64,000 nt of DNA from Chitinophaga sp. YR627 (GCF_900114995.1 NZ_FOUX01000002.1:1116001-1180000); one strand, 5' to 3'. Positions 18,457-27,502 are shown, counted from the stretch's first letter. Notes: generated by a model from the letters alone, not told the origin. A program made the numbers and translations.

Positions 18457-18830
18457 TATGCTTTAACAAATGTTCCCTGGAATTTCATAAAAGTGAGCGC
18501 TTCGTATTTCAGGGAAGCGGTCACGTTTATTTCACCTTCCTGCAATTTGTACTGAACTTGCGTTACCACAAGCGGATGTGTATTTGGATCGATCATATTC
18601 AGGAACTTCATATTGGCAGCCTTCTTCAGTACTACTTTGTGCTGTAACATCAATTCAAGCAGTTCCTGAACAGTTTGCATCATGCAAACACCCGGTACTA
18701 CAGGACGGCCAGGAAAGTGACCTTGAAATATGGGATGTGCAGCATTCCATAACAGCTGATAAGTACTGGCCTCCTCACCTTCTGCCATGTGCGCCTGCTC
18801 AATTGTATATAATTTTCCTGCTAACATCAT
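18456..18830 (-). CDS. ApeI-like hotdog dehydratase subunit with His but no catalytic Glu
   Basis: 124 residues, one hotdog domain of the FabZ / ApeI type. FQGHFPGRPVVPGV carries the catalytic His (residue 38). In FabZ the catalytic Glu lies 14 residues after that His; here residue 52 is Gln (PGVCMMQ). In FabZ the two residues of one active site come from different subunits. The partner ApeP-like protein (28686-29105) has the Glu and lacks the His, so a mixed dimer could make a complete site (inference; the ApeI and ApeP proteins of aryl-polyene clusters are the named comparison). It would dehydrate the 3-hydroxyacyl-ACP intermediate. Overlaps its upstream neighbour by 4 bp. Confidence 0.8.
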   Translation of the reverse strand: MMLAGKLYTIEQAHMAEGEEASTYQLLWNAAHPIFQGHFPGRPVVPGVCMMQTVQELLELMLQHKVVLKKAANMKFLNMIDPNTHPLVVTQVQYKLQEGEINVTASLKYEALTFMKFQGTFVKA

Positions 18831-19447
18831 TTCTGTACACGTTGTAGTGAAATATTAAATTTAAAACCCTGATGACGGATATTGATCGTATCCGGCACCC
18901 CAGCTGTATAATGAGTCAGCCACGCTTTTACCACCGGCTTGCGCTTAGATGATTTTTCAATCCTTTCCAGCTGCTGACAGGCAGTATCTGTAATGTAATA
19001 GTTATTCCCTTTTTCCGTAGGCACTACGACATAGTGATAATTACTGTCCTGTTTCACGGTTGCCCTGCTAAGATCAGGACGCAGCAGCACCAGTTCAAAA
19101 TCGCCGCGCAGGGTCTTTACAACTGCTTTTTTATCCATTTTGTCCAGCATATAATGCTTTACAAAACCGCCATCTTTCGTGAACTCAAAATCAAAAAACT
19201 TAAAGCCCATCTCGTTCGCAAATACTACTCTTAAACTACTGTCGGGCATCTGCTTAAAGAAGAGCAGCCCGCTAAGGTGATGTTTTAACACATCTACCTG
19301 CGTACCGTATAACGTATTGGTAAACTCCGGACGGAACTTTGTGATACACTGTACATCAGCATTGGTCTGCTGCAGATTTTTATATGCAGAAGAACAACCA
19401 GACAAGAGGCCGGTCAGCAGGATACTATTTAACAGCAAAGACCGCAT
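18827..19447 (-). CDS. Lipoprotein of the pigment locus, function unknown
   Basis: 206 residues from the ATG at 19447; a TTG two codons upstream is less likely. The signal ends in a lipobox (LLTGLLSGC) with Ser after the Cys, favouring the outer membrane. No domain is recognised with certainty; the rest is beta-rich with few distinctive motifs. Aryl-polyene loci usually carry a lipoprotein of about this size (DUF3261-type) beside a LolA-like gene, and the position fits: the gene overlaps the LolA-like gene by 23 bp and the ApeI-like gene by 4 bp. A role in placing the finished pigment in the outer membrane is inference. Confidence 0.6.
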   Translation of the reverse strand: MRSLLLNSILLTGLLSGCSSAYKNLQQTNADVQCITKFRPEFTNTLYGTQVDVLKHHLSGLLFFKQMPDSSLRVVFANEMGFKFFDFEFTKDGGFVKHYMLDKMDKKAVVKTLRGDFELVLLRPDLSRATVKQDSNYHYVVVPTEKGNNYYITDTACQQLERIEKSSKRKPVVKAWLTHYTAGVPDTINIRHQGFKFNISLQRVQK

Positions 19448-20057
19448 CAGCAATATTTACATTCATTTGTTTATGCAGAAAACTGATGCTGGTATCATCC
19501 CCGCCGGCTTCATACATTTCAATCTTTGATACAGAATAATCCTTCTTGTCCACCAGCAGGTGAATAGACTTGAAATACTGGGACAAGGCCTTATTCACCG
19601 GTGTCATCTCCAGCAGATAGGATTGTCCGTTTTCCAGGACACGGGTGTTGAAGTCCGCGTTATTCACAATATTTCCCTGTACACAGTCAATAGTGATCTT
19701 ATTGATCTGTTCAAACAGTTTGTTGCCTTTAGTAGAAACACGGTTCTCTTTCTGTCCATCTTTCACCTTGATATCTTTCCCGTTCATCACTAACAGGTAA
19801 TAGGAAGGCTGTGCATATTCCATACGCACTTTATTTTCCTTCTTGAACCAGAACTTCCCTTTGGAAGTGATCTTATCAGCCAGCATGCTGAGGTTCTTTT
19901 CCTGCACAAAATCACACTGTATGGACTGTGTCGCCTGTGAAGCCTTTGCAAACTGTTGTTTGAAAGCGGCTACGTCAGCCACCGGTTTAAAGCCGGTCTG
20001 CGCCATCATCGGGAGAGCGCTCACGATACAACCCAATATCAAAAGCCATCTACGCAT
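19425..20057 (-). CDS. LolA-like periplasmic carrier protein
   Basis: 210 residues with a signal peptide ending PMMAQ. The pattern QCDFVQEKNLSMLADKITSKG, then GKFWFKKENKVRMEY and a closing beta strand (KIEMYE) matches the LolA/LolB-like half-barrel that shelters acyl chains. Classical LolA carries lipoproteins from the inner to the outer membrane; copies in aryl-polyene and xanthomonadin clusters are thought to carry the pigment lipid. It overlaps the deacetylase gene by 8 bp and the lipoprotein gene by 23 bp, so these trafficking genes are translated together. Probably a dedicated pigment carrier rather than the housekeeping LolA. Confidence 0.75.
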   Translation of the reverse strand: MRRWLLILGCIVSALPMMAQTGFKPVADVAAFKQQFAKASQATQSIQCDFVQEKNLSMLADKITSKGKFWFKKENKVRMEYAQPSYYLLVMNGKDIKVKDGQKENRVSTKGNKLFEQINKITIDCVQGNIVNNADFNTRVLENGQSYLLEMTPVNKALSQYFKSIHLLVDKKDYSVSKIEMYEAGGDDTSISFLHKQMNVNIADAVFAVK

Positions 20058-20826
20058 AAGCGGGTATGTTTAACAATTTGTCAATTCGTTCTATGGTATA
20101 TCCTTCTTTCTTCAGGTGCTGTATTAACTCCGGCAGTACCTGTGCGGTTACTTCCATCGAGTCATGCATCAGCAATACTGCTCCGGGACGGATGCCTTTT
20201 TTTATTCTGCTGAACAGTTCTTCCTTATCTTTTGCCACCGTATCCAGCGAGCGGATATTCCAGCCGATAGGAGTGTATGCACCCCGTCTGATCGCTTTAG
20301 CCAGATTTGGATTGGTTACGCCATATGGCGGACGAAACAAGCGAGGACGTTTGCCGGTGATATTTTCCACCGTAATATCCATTTGCTGTAGTTCTGTCAG
20401 CATCTTTGCCGGACCAAACATATCAAACCAGAAATGGTGGGAAAAACTATGATTACCGATAACATGTCCCTCTGTATCTATACGACGCAATAAAGCCTCT
20501 CTTCCCCCTATGCGGTCCCCGATACAAAAGAAAGCAGCTGTTACCTCCTCCTGTCTGAGTATATCGAGGATAACAGGTGTATATGCCTCCAGCGGCCCGT
20601 CATCAAACGTGATCGCGATCTTCTTTTCCTTCGTATCAGCGGCACATACCACCGGAACGTAAAAATCAGATCCTATATTACATGCTCCCCATACCAGTGC
20701 CGCCACATAAGGGACAGGCAGTAACAGGAACAACCACCAGGGCAATGTCAGCCAGAGATTGTGTACCAGCAGTGCAACTGCCAGCAGCACGAACAGGCCG
20801 ATATTTGCAGTACGGTGTGTTAGCAT
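20050..20826 (-). CDS. Membrane-anchored polysaccharide deacetylase-family protein
   Basis: 258 residues from the ATG at 20826; this ATG overlaps the stop of the chain-length-factor gene (ATGCTAA), supporting it over an ATG 177 bases upstream that lies inside that gene. Two hydrophobic segments span about residues 9-50. The NodB domain follows: AITFDDGP (metal-binding Asp), GNHSFSHH (His ligands), RLFRPPYG and LLMHDS. The family removes N- or O-acetyl groups from polysaccharides or glycolipids. Its presence with a glycosyltransferase in this locus suggests that it modifies a sugar head group, which is inference. Confidence 0.8.
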   Translation of the reverse strand: MLTHRTANIGLFVLLAVALLVHNLWLTLPWWLFLLLPVPYVAALVWGACNIGSDFYVPVVCAADTKEKKIAITFDDGPLEAYTPVILDILRQEEVTAAFFCIGDRIGGREALLRRIDTEGHVIGNHSFSHHFWFDMFGPAKMLTELQQMDITVENITGKRPRLFRPPYGVTNPNLAKAIRRGAYTPIGWNIRSLDTVAKDKEELFSRIKKGIRPGAVLLMHDSMEVTAQVLPELIQHLKKEGYTIERIDKLLNIPAYA

Positions 20827-21884
20827 GCAGTTAACAGGATCAGCGAGTGATGTGTTTGTTTGTAATGATTGTAGATCAACACTTTCTTTATCTCCGTTGG
20901 CGTAGTTCCCCTGAATAGGGCAGCCTCGGCTACCCGTTGTTCTGCAATCACTTTTGCGCCCAGCCACATGCCAAAAGAAGCGGCAGTAGGGTATTCTCCA
21001 CACAGCTGTTTAAAGCAGGCGACAGGTTTGCCGGCCAGTGCATTATTCTCCATGTGTTCATACCATTCATCTCCGCTGGCATCGCCGTTACGACCGCTGA
21101 TTACCAGACTGACTTCATCTTCACTGCAATTATGCGCAGCCAGAAAAGCAGCTATATCAGCCGCTATTTCGGCTTTTCCTGCCGGTTTGTACAATGTGGT
21201 CACCCCGGTCAGTTTAGCCTTTGTATTCGTCCCTTTTTCGGTTCCCAGTACAAAGCAGGCTGCTCCCTCTCCTGCTACGGTGCCATGTGTCTGGCTGTGT
21301 AACAGGGATGCAGGTGTAACAGACTCTTTTTTATACAGGTCGAAACGGGAAAGGATATTAAAACTATGATTGGTCAGCTCATCCATTGCACCGGTCAGAA
21401 TGCTCTTTGAACGGCCTTCCTTTAAGATCATCAGTGCGTCCAGCAGGGCGCTTTCAAAAGAAAAGCCTTTGTGCACAAATGTGTTGTTATAGCCATGACA
21501 GCCCAGCATTAAAGCGATCTGTCCGGCTACAGTATTGTGTGTGGACTGGATAAACGCTGTTGGCGTTAACATCTCCTCCTGCTGATTGATCATTTTTGAC
21601 AGGAACACGCCTGTATCATCCAGGCAACCGTAAGCGGTACCGGTGATGATGGCATCGGGTTGCTGTATGCCTGCTTCCTGCAGACTAAGCTGTGCCGCAG
21701 CCACGCCCATTTTGATCACGCGACTCATACGACGTATCAGCTTCACATCTATCCACTGTTTGTAATCAGGTTCGCTCGCTTTCAGACGCGCACCTTCCCA
21801 GGGAAGCACATTTTCCGGAAATGCTCCGCCCTGTGCAGTTTCCTGCGGTGATACACAACCGGTTCCTTGTATATAGATGTTCAT
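20820..21884 (-). CDS. Chain-length factor-like ketosynthase homologue without active-site Cys
   Basis: 354 residues with the thiolase-fold layout of a beta-ketoacyl synthase but shorter. Where active ketosynthases have C-S-S-G-x-x-A-L the sequence reads G-F-S-F-E-S-A-L, so the nucleophile is absent; the HGTGT motif is also lost and the Lys-Thr-Gly-His region has become CFKQLCGEYPTA. This is the pattern of the chain-length factor that pairs with an active ketosynthase (ApeC with ApeO in aryl-polyene clusters). The adjacent ketosynthase gene ends 3 bp upstream, so the two are the likely heterodimer that fixes polyene length. The stop overlaps the deacetylase start. Confidence 0.82.
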   Translation of the reverse strand: MNIYIQGTGCVSPQETAQGGAFPENVLPWEGARLKASEPDYKQWIDVKLIRRMSRVIKMGVAAAQLSLQEAGIQQPDAIITGTAYGCLDDTGVFLSKMINQQEEMLTPTAFIQSTHNTVAGQIALMLGCHGYNNTFVHKGFSFESALLDALMILKEGRSKSILTGAMDELTNHSFNILSRFDLYKKESVTPASLLHSQTHGTVAGEGAACFVLGTEKGTNTKAKLTGVTTLYKPAGKAEIAADIAAFLAAHNCSEDEVSLVISGRNGDASGDEWYEHMENNALAGKPVACFKQLCGEYPTAASFGMWLGAKVIAEQRVAEAALFRGTTPTEIKKVLIYNHYKQTHHSLILLTAC

Positions 21885-21887
21885 ATT

Positions 21888-23102
21888 TTACGATTGCGCG
21901 CTTTTTGAAAATACCAGACTGGAACAATTACCGCCAAAACCAAAAGAATTGGACATGACGTGTTGCAGCTGATGTCCTGTACTGAATTGTGTTACCGGCG
22001 CGAACGGCAGTTCTTTCATCTGTTTACTGAAGTTAGCGTTCGGATAGAGAATACCTTCCTTCACTGCCCAGGCGGAGAATACCGCTTCAATACCACCACT
22101 GGCGCCCAGCGTATGACCGGTAAAGGATTTGGTACTGCTTACCGGTGGATAATGCGGCTCAAACAGACGGGCAATAGCCGATCCTTCCGCCACATCATTA
22201 TTCTGGGTACCAGTACCATGCAGATTGATGTAACTGATATCTGCCGGTTTGATGCCACTCATTTCCATTGCGCCCTGCATCGCCAGGTAATTACCGATAC
22301 CATCCGGAGAAGAGGCCGTCTGATGATAAGCATCATTTGCGTTCGCATATCCGCTCAAGCGGCACCAGGGGGCCTTACCTACAGGCATTTCCGCCGCCAG
22401 TGCATCACTTACCAATACCACATAACCTGCGCCTTCTCCCAGATTTAACCCTGTACGGGTATCATCAAAAGGACGGCAGGCTGCCTGGTCCAGGATCATC
22501 AGGGTATTAAAACCATTCAGGGTGAAACGGGTCAATGCATCGGTACCACCAGCAATCACCACATCCACCATGTTATTTTTAATCAGCCTGGCTCCATACA
22601 TCAGCGCATTGGCGCCGGAGGAACAGGCTGTACTGATCGTCGATATATGATGACGGATGCCCATGGCATCTGCCACAAGTTCGGTAATAGCGCCACATTC
22701 GTGATGTATTACCTGACTGAGATGGCCTTTGGAATTATCCTGCAGATATTCGGCGAAGAACTCCTCTGTTTTATCCATACCGCCTACTGTATTGGCAGAA
22801 ACAAACCCTACACGGTACTGGCGAATGTCTCCCAGTCCTGTGCTGCGCCATGCTTCCTCTGCCGCTACACGGCTCAGCAATGCGGTACGGCTGATCTTAT
22901 CAGGCATTTTGGTCCATCCGGCCAGTGTTTCATTAGAAGCTTTCACTTCCACTACCGGAAATGTATGGCGGTGTACGGAGTGCAGATACTCCATATGGGC
23001 CATACCCGGCTCCATATGTTTGAATGCGTTCATGCATTCAGACAGATTATTGCCTATACCGCAAATAACGCCGCCTCCGGCAATCCATACATCACTATGC
23101 AT
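21888..23102 (-). CDS. Beta-ketoacyl-ACP synthase (partner of the chain-length factor)
   Basis: 404 residues, FabF-type. The catalytic residues are all present: Cys160 in ISTACSSGANAL, the first His in HGTGTQNND, and Lys and the second His in STKSFTGHTLGASGG. It condenses malonyl-ACP with the growing acyl chain. The chain-length-factor gene follows by 3 bp and the ACP gene precedes with a 1-bp stop/start overlap, so ACP, ketosynthase and factor form one translational block. The most likely ApeO-like enzyme that makes the polyene backbone (inference from gene order). Confidence 0.88.
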   Translation of the reverse strand: MHSDVWIAGGGVICGIGNNLSECMNAFKHMEPGMAHMEYLHSVHRHTFPVVEVKASNETLAGWTKMPDKISRTALLSRVAAEEAWRSTGLGDIRQYRVGFVSANTVGGMDKTEEFFAEYLQDNSKGHLSQVIHHECGAITELVADAMGIRHHISTISTACSSGANALMYGARLIKNNMVDVVIAGGTDALTRFTLNGFNTLMILDQAACRPFDDTRTGLNLGEGAGYVVLVSDALAAEMPVGKAPWCRLSGYANANDAYHQTASSPDGIGNYLAMQGAMEMSGIKPADISYINLHGTGTQNNDVAEGSAIARLFEPHYPPVSSTKSFTGHTLGASGGIEAVFSAWAVKEGILYPNANFSKQMKELPFAPVTQFSTGHQLQHVMSNSFGFGGNCSSLVFSKSAQS

Positions 23103-23362
23103 TATTTACTGGTTTGGTGCGCGGTAATGAATTCAGCGATCGTACGCACGGAATAGAATATTTCCGGGCCCTGTTCTGGATTGGCAATACGGATGCCATA
23201 CTGCTGTTGCAGCAATACGATGATCTCCAGTGCATCGATAGAGTCCAGTCCTAATCCATCCTTGAACAAAGGTTGGTCATCTCCGATTTCTTCAGGTTTT
23301 ACTTCCTGCAGGTTCAGTTGCTCTACGATCTGGGCTTTCAGCGCCGCCATCAAATTTTCCAT
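23102..23362 (-). CDS. Acyl carrier protein (first of two in the locus)
   Basis: 86 residues, acidic. The phosphopantetheine site is the Ser in GLGLDSIDALEI, in a good ACP context. It would carry the starter or growing polyene chain. Its stop overlaps the start of the ketosynthase gene by one base. The other ACP in the locus (30003-30260) differs in sequence, which suggests separate roles such as starter loading and extension, as for ApeE and ApeF; which is which cannot be told. Confidence 0.9.
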   Translation of the reverse strand: MENLMAALKAQIVEQLNLQEVKPEEIGDDQPLFKDGLGLDSIDALEIIVLLQQQYGIRIANPEQGPEIFYSVRTIAEFITAHQTSK

Positions 23363-23386
23363 GATTATGTATTACGCTATAATGAT

Positions 23387-23998
23387 TTAAATACTAATTG
23401 TTTTTTGCAGATTGTCAGCATTGAATACAACGCTGCCACCACTGCGCTCTACCCTGTACAGGAATACATCGTACACAGGTCCCATCACTTCCACCCATCC
23501 ACAGATACAGGCCACAATGGCTTCTTCTGCAAATAACTGACTGACATAAGCCGTAATAAAATCTGCATCAAAAACGTCTGCGGTAAAAAAGGCGTTTTCC
23601 CCTTTGAAACCATGACGGATGCTGATCTCGCCCATGACGATATTGGACAGTGTATATACAAATAACGCCGGACTGGCAATATCCTTTACGGTGTCAAAGT
23701 AGCGCAGATCGGTATCGAGACTGGCGCTTTTATTGGCCAGTACCAATCCAACCTTATCAGCCGGATAATGCAGCGGCTGCTCTTTCAGCAGTACTTCCGT
23801 TGCCAGCCAACCCAGTTTGCTCAAAGGGTCCATTTTGTGAAACTTAGGATACTGACCGGAAAAATGATCGTATCCTCCACGGAGAAATTCAGGCAATTCC
23901 TGTTCCTGTGGCGCCTCCCACAACAATGTACCATCTCTGTACACCTGGTTCTTGCGGATCACGCAACTACCCGTTATATATGCCTCGCCGTTATACAA
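23387..23998 (-). CDS. Short ketosynthase-like protein without a catalytic site
   Basis: 203 residues, about half a normal ketosynthase. The middle resembles the N-terminal half of a thiolase-fold synthase: PKFHKMDPLSKLGWLATEVLL, then KVGLVLANKSASLDTDLRY and FVYTLSNIVMGEISIRHG. There is no Cys-His-Lys/His set. It is not obviously a broken gene: start, stop and close spacing (1 bp after the halogenase-like gene, 24 bp before the ACP gene) are intact. Possibly a scaffold or partner for one of the ketosynthases, but this is speculation; a degenerate duplicate is the alternative. Confidence 0.6.
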   Translation of the reverse strand: MYNGEAYITGSCVIRKNQVYRDGTLLWEAPQEQELPEFLRGGYDHFSGQYPKFHKMDPLSKLGWLATEVLLKEQPLHYPADKVGLVLANKSASLDTDLRYFDTVKDIASPALFVYTLSNIVMGEISIRHGFKGENAFFTADVFDADFITAYVSQLFAEEAIVACICGWVEVMGPVYDVFLYRVERSGGSVVFNADNLQKTISI

Positions 23999-23999
23999 A

Positions 24000-25247
24000 C
24001 TAGTTGTTCTGTTTTAAGATTCCTGTTAATTCGATGGTACGTGCCAGTCGCTTCAGTGCAGTATCGTGATTCTGCACAAAAGGATTACTCATATCCCATA
24101 CGTATCCCGCCAATACAGAGCAGATTTGGTTCTTTACATCCGGACGTTTCTCTTCAGAGAAGAAGATCTTATCCAGCGTACCATCATACCAGGCCATTAC
24201 ATAAGAGCGGAAAGTATTCACCCCCTGCATGGTCGGCTCCATATATTCCTTGTCCCAGTCTACCGCTTCTCCTTTCAGTTTGCGGATCACCAGCTTCGCT
24301 GCTGTCTGTGAAGAAACACAGGCCAAAGTTACGCCGGATGAGAAAATAGGATCCAGGAATTCGGTTACGTTACCGGTCAATACAAACCCATCCCCATAGA
24401 ACTTGTCAGTAGTCGCCGACCAGGACTCCAGTACACGTGGTTCAAACACAAATTCCACATCGCGGAAACGCTCTCTGGTAAATGGTTCTGCTTCCAGCAT
24501 CGCCCTGTATTTTTCCTCCAGGGTACCAGGGAAACTGTCAAAGAAAGACGGATCGCCCACGAAACCTACAGAGGTCACACCCGTTGAGAACGGAATGATC
24601 CAGATCCAGGTGCCCGGTTGATGCACCACCGCTGTAATACGGTTGGGTTCATCCGCCATGGAACGACGCTCGTCTACTGTATGTGCAAACAGCGCTTTAC
24701 GCGGCTGTAATACAGAGTTTTTCTCCAGATTGAACAGACGGGGGATCACCCTGCCGTATCCGCTGCCGTCTACAATGAAACGCGCTTCTATCTCGCTTTT
24801 ATTACCATTTATATCCTCCACGGTCGTTACAGAATCCGATCCGTTAAAGCGGATGTCTGTCACGGTCGTTTCGTAAGCTACAGGCACACCCATTGATTCT
24901 ACCGTATCCGCCAGTGTCTTGTCAAAGTCGGCTCTTGTTACCTGCCAGGTCCAGTTCCAGCCTTCGGTATGTTGTTCCTTAAAGGTAAAATCACACACTT
25001 TATCACCTTTTACGAACTTGGCCCCAAACTTCTCCTGGAAGCCTTTCGCTTTGATCGCATCGATGAATTTTGCTTCTTCCAGCGCTTCCATACTGCGGGG
25101 TAAAAGACTTTCCCCGATCACAAAACGCGGAAATTTCAGCTTTTCCACAATCTTCACGGAGTAACCCGCCTGATGAATAATGGATGCCGCCACCGATCCT
25201 GCAGGGCCTGCACCGATCACTAATACGTCTACCTTTTCTGTAGTCAT
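24000..25247 (-). CDS. FAD-dependent halogenase-like oxidoreductase
   Basis: 415 residues. An FAD Rossmann motif (DVLVIGAGPAGSVAA) is followed by FVIGESLLPRSME, then GFQEKFGAKF with a Lys at the place used by phenolic halogenases, and GTWIWIIP, a match to the W-x-W-x-I-P motif that marks flavin-dependent halogenases. The rest resembles the geranylgeranyl-reductase-like flavoproteins. Many flexirubins carry chlorine on the phenol ring, so chlorination of the aryl group is a reasonable inference; a plain monooxygenase or desaturase is the alternative. No flavin reductase gene is seen nearby. Confidence 0.65.
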   Translation of the reverse strand: MTTEKVDVLVIGAGPAGSVAASIIHQAGYSVKIVEKLKFPRFVIGESLLPRSMEALEEAKFIDAIKAKGFQEKFGAKFVKGDKVCDFTFKEQHTEGWNWTWQVTRADFDKTLADTVESMGVPVAYETTVTDIRFNGSDSVTTVEDINGNKSEIEARFIVDGSGYGRVIPRLFNLEKNSVLQPRKALFAHTVDERRSMADEPNRITAVVHQPGTWIWIIPFSTGVTSVGFVGDPSFFDSFPGTLEEKYRAMLEAEPFTRERFRDVEFVFEPRVLESWSATTDKFYGDGFVLTGNVTEFLDPIFSSGVTLACVSSQTAAKLVIRKLKGEAVDWDKEYMEPTMQGVNTFRSYVMAWYDGTLDKIFFSEEKRPDVKNQICSVLAGYVWDMSNPFVQNHDTALKRLARTIELTGILKQNN

Positions 25248-25268
25248 GGATATGTTGTGTTACATGGA

Positions 25269-26336
25269 TTATTTTTTCTTACACTTCAGCAGTGTATAGC
25301 TGAGCCCCATCTCGTTATTTTCTTCAATGATCTGCAAGCCTGCATCATCAATACATTTGAAGAAATCATCGGTATGGTACATCTGGCTGTTACCGTTAGC
25401 CATAGCGGTAAAGTACAGCGACGTCTGCTGCAACGAAAAAGCTGCTGCCTTAAAACGCTGTCTGTTCCAGAAAGGTTCCAGGATATAAATAGTACCTGTT
25501 TCTGTCAGCGCGTCTCCGCAACGTTTCAGGATCGATACGATCTGCTCTTCTGAGAAGCAGTCCAGGAACTGGCTCATCCAGATAGCATCAAATCCGGATG
25601 GGAAAGGCAGGCTTTCATCCAGGATGTTCGCTTCATGGAAAGAAACGCGGTCGGCTACGCCGGCGTCTTTTGCCCGCTGTGCTGCAATCGCGATCTCACC
25701 AGGCAGGTCAAACATGGTCACCTGTACATCCTTATCATAGGCTGTGCAGGCCAGTGTCCATTTACCTGTGTTACCACCGATATCCAGCAGTCTGCGGGGT
25801 TTATTTTCAAATACGATCGGCAATGCCTGTGGGAATGCCAGATCGGAATAATAATGATCAAAGTCGAACCAGCTTTTGCCTATTTCAGGCGGCAGCAGTG
25901 GTAATCCCGGATAGATGGTGTCCCATGGTCCCAGTTCTTTCAGACCTGCGGGTTTTCCTTCTGTCAGACTTTCCTGCAGATGATTCATACCGAGGTAGCA
26001 GATATCCTGGGAAAAGTCCATGTTGATACGGGTCAGTCTGTCATGCAGGATAAAATAACCTGTCTTGGTCAGAATGTATTTTTTGTCTTTGATGATCAGC
26101 AGTTCGATACCCAGACCCGCTTCCAGCAATACGCGTACAGCATAACGGGACATGGATACTTTTTCAAGGACCTCTTCGATGGTCAGCCCTGTTTGTCCGG
26201 CGTCACTGATAGCCTGCAGGATACCCATATCACGTAATGCGCGGGTGGCCTGAAATGCTATTGGTGCGAAGGCCAGTCTTAACGCTGCTTCCTGCGCCTG
26301 TAGTGCTGTTTTCGTCTCTTTAGTAAAAAACTCCAT
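25269..26336 (-). CDS. SAM-dependent methyltransferase, O-methyltransferase type
   Basis: 355 residues. The N-terminal part (AFAPIAFQATRALRDMGILQAI) is the helical dimerisation domain with winged-helix character seen in plant and bacterial family-2 O-methyltransferases; the C-terminal half has the SAM site RLLDIGGNTGKWTLA, VTMFDLPGE and DAIWMSQFLDCF. In flexirubin-type pigments the phenol ring is methylated, so the ring or a ring hydroxyl is the likely target (inference; the C-terminal domain of the MMPL fusion is another candidate). It lies between the ketosynthase and halogenase-like genes, 17 and 21 bp away. Confidence 0.75.
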   Translation of the reverse strand: MEFFTKETKTALQAQEAALRLAFAPIAFQATRALRDMGILQAISDAGQTGLTIEEVLEKVSMSRYAVRVLLEAGLGIELLIIKDKKYILTKTGYFILHDRLTRINMDFSQDICYLGMNHLQESLTEGKPAGLKELGPWDTIYPGLPLLPPEIGKSWFDFDHYYSDLAFPQALPIVFENKPRRLLDIGGNTGKWTLACTAYDKDVQVTMFDLPGEIAIAAQRAKDAGVADRVSFHEANILDESLPFPSGFDAIWMSQFLDCFSEEQIVSILKRCGDALTETGTIYILEPFWNRQRFKAAAFSLQQTSLYFTAMANGNSQMYHTDDFFKCIDDAGLQIIEENNEMGLSYTLLKCKKK

Positions 26337-26353
26337 TCTGAATTAAGATTAGA

Positions 26354-27502
26354 TTATTTCGAAAATATCATAGCTGCATTACAACCGCCAAAACCGGATA
26401 CTGTTTTCAGGAAATGCTGCATAGGTCTGCTGCTGATCTGGCTGCTCACCTTTACCGGATGAGGCACACCCAGCGAGCGAAACCCCAGCGTAGGTATCAC
26501 TACCTGTTGCTGTAATGCATGCATGCCTATTACGGCTTCTATCAGCCCCGCAGCGCCCAGTGTATGCCCGTAATAGCCCTTCAGACTATTCACCGGCACG
26601 TCCATCAGTCCTGCGAGATGCAGTGCTTTGGATTCCATTTCATCATTGTATAGCGTAGCCGTACCATGTGCTGAAACAAATCCGATATCTGCCGGCGTCA
26701 ATCCGGAACCCTTCATCGCCTGTTGCATCGCTGTACTCAGCTCAGCACCGGTACGGGATGGTCCGGAAATGTGGTTAGCGTCATTACTCACCGCGCCTGC
26801 TCCGACACGGATGGCATTCGGTGTGACATGCGCCTGATCACTGGTCAGGATCACAGTAGCTGCACCTTCTCCCAGTGTAACACCTTTACGTTCTGCATCA
26901 AATGGCCGGCATGGTTCACTGCTGACAGCCTGGAAGGACTGGAATCCGGATAATACAAACCGGGTCACCACATCTGCTCCCGTCACTACCGCGTGATCAT
27001 ATCGGCCTGAAAGTATCAGCCTTCTGGCTGTTAAAATAGCAAGCAACCCTGAGATACAGGCGTTGCTGACTACAATCGGATCTTCTTTGTAATTAAAATA
27101 TTGCGCCACTTTTTTTGCCGTGGCAAACAGCTCCATTTCCTGCAAAGGCGCATCTGCCGGATTTTCCTGCTGTTCCAGCAATTCGATATTACCCTTGGTG
27201 GTGGACACGATGAAAGCGGTCCTTCCGTTCGTAATATCAATAGCAGTTCTGTCCAGTGCATTCTGTACTGACAGGATCAACAGTTGTTCAAACTTTGTAT
27301 ACTGCTCCAGACTTTCGTCGTGCCAGCTGCTCTCCAGCTGACCTTCCTTCATCATGGCTGCATAGAATGGCCCTGCGGACATGGCAGGATCGTCATGCAG
27401 ACTGATGCCGCTCTGTCCGTTACTGACATTCGCAAAGTTTTCTTCTGTTGTTCTGCCCAGCGGAGATAAAATATTATCCGCCACTACGTACACACTTTTC
27501 AT
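26354..27502 (-). CDS. Beta-ketoacyl-ACP synthase, second copy
   Basis: 382 residues. Catalytic residues are present: Cys in VVSNACISGLL, His in SAHGTATLYND, Lys and His in NSLKGYYGHTLGAAG. It is somewhat shorter and more divergent than the other ketosynthases of the locus, and more like the ApeR-type enzymes in size. It may condense the starter unit or a separate chain; the specific step is not known. It overlaps the thioesterase gene by 4 bp, so the two are translated together. Confidence 0.83.
   Translation of the reverse strand: MKSVYVVADNILSPLGRTTEENFANVSNGQSGISLHDDPAMSAGPFYAAMMKEGQLESSWHDESLEQYTKFEQLLILSVQNALDRTAIDITNGRTAFIVSTTKGNIELLEQQENPADAPLQEMELFATAKKVAQYFNYKEDPIVVSNACISGLLAILTARRLILSGRYDHAVVTGADVVTRFVLSGFQSFQAVSSEPCRPFDAERKGVTLGEGAATVILTSDQAHVTPNAIRVGAGAVSNDANHISGPSRTGAELSTAMQQAMKGSGLTPADIGFVSAHGTATLYNDEMESKALHLAGLMDVPVNSLKGYYGHTLGAAGLIEAVIGMHALQQQVVIPTLGFRSLGVPHPVKVSSQISSRPMQHFLKTVSGFGGCNAAMIFSK

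Noticed and set aside
17806..18555. 249-codon open frame on the plus strand
   Set aside because: Antisense to the glycosyltransferase gene, whose motifs are clear.
20827..21003. Longer start for the deacetylase
   Set aside because: Would lie in the chain-length-factor gene and give an N-terminus without membrane or deacetylase character; the ATGCTAA overlap is a better start.
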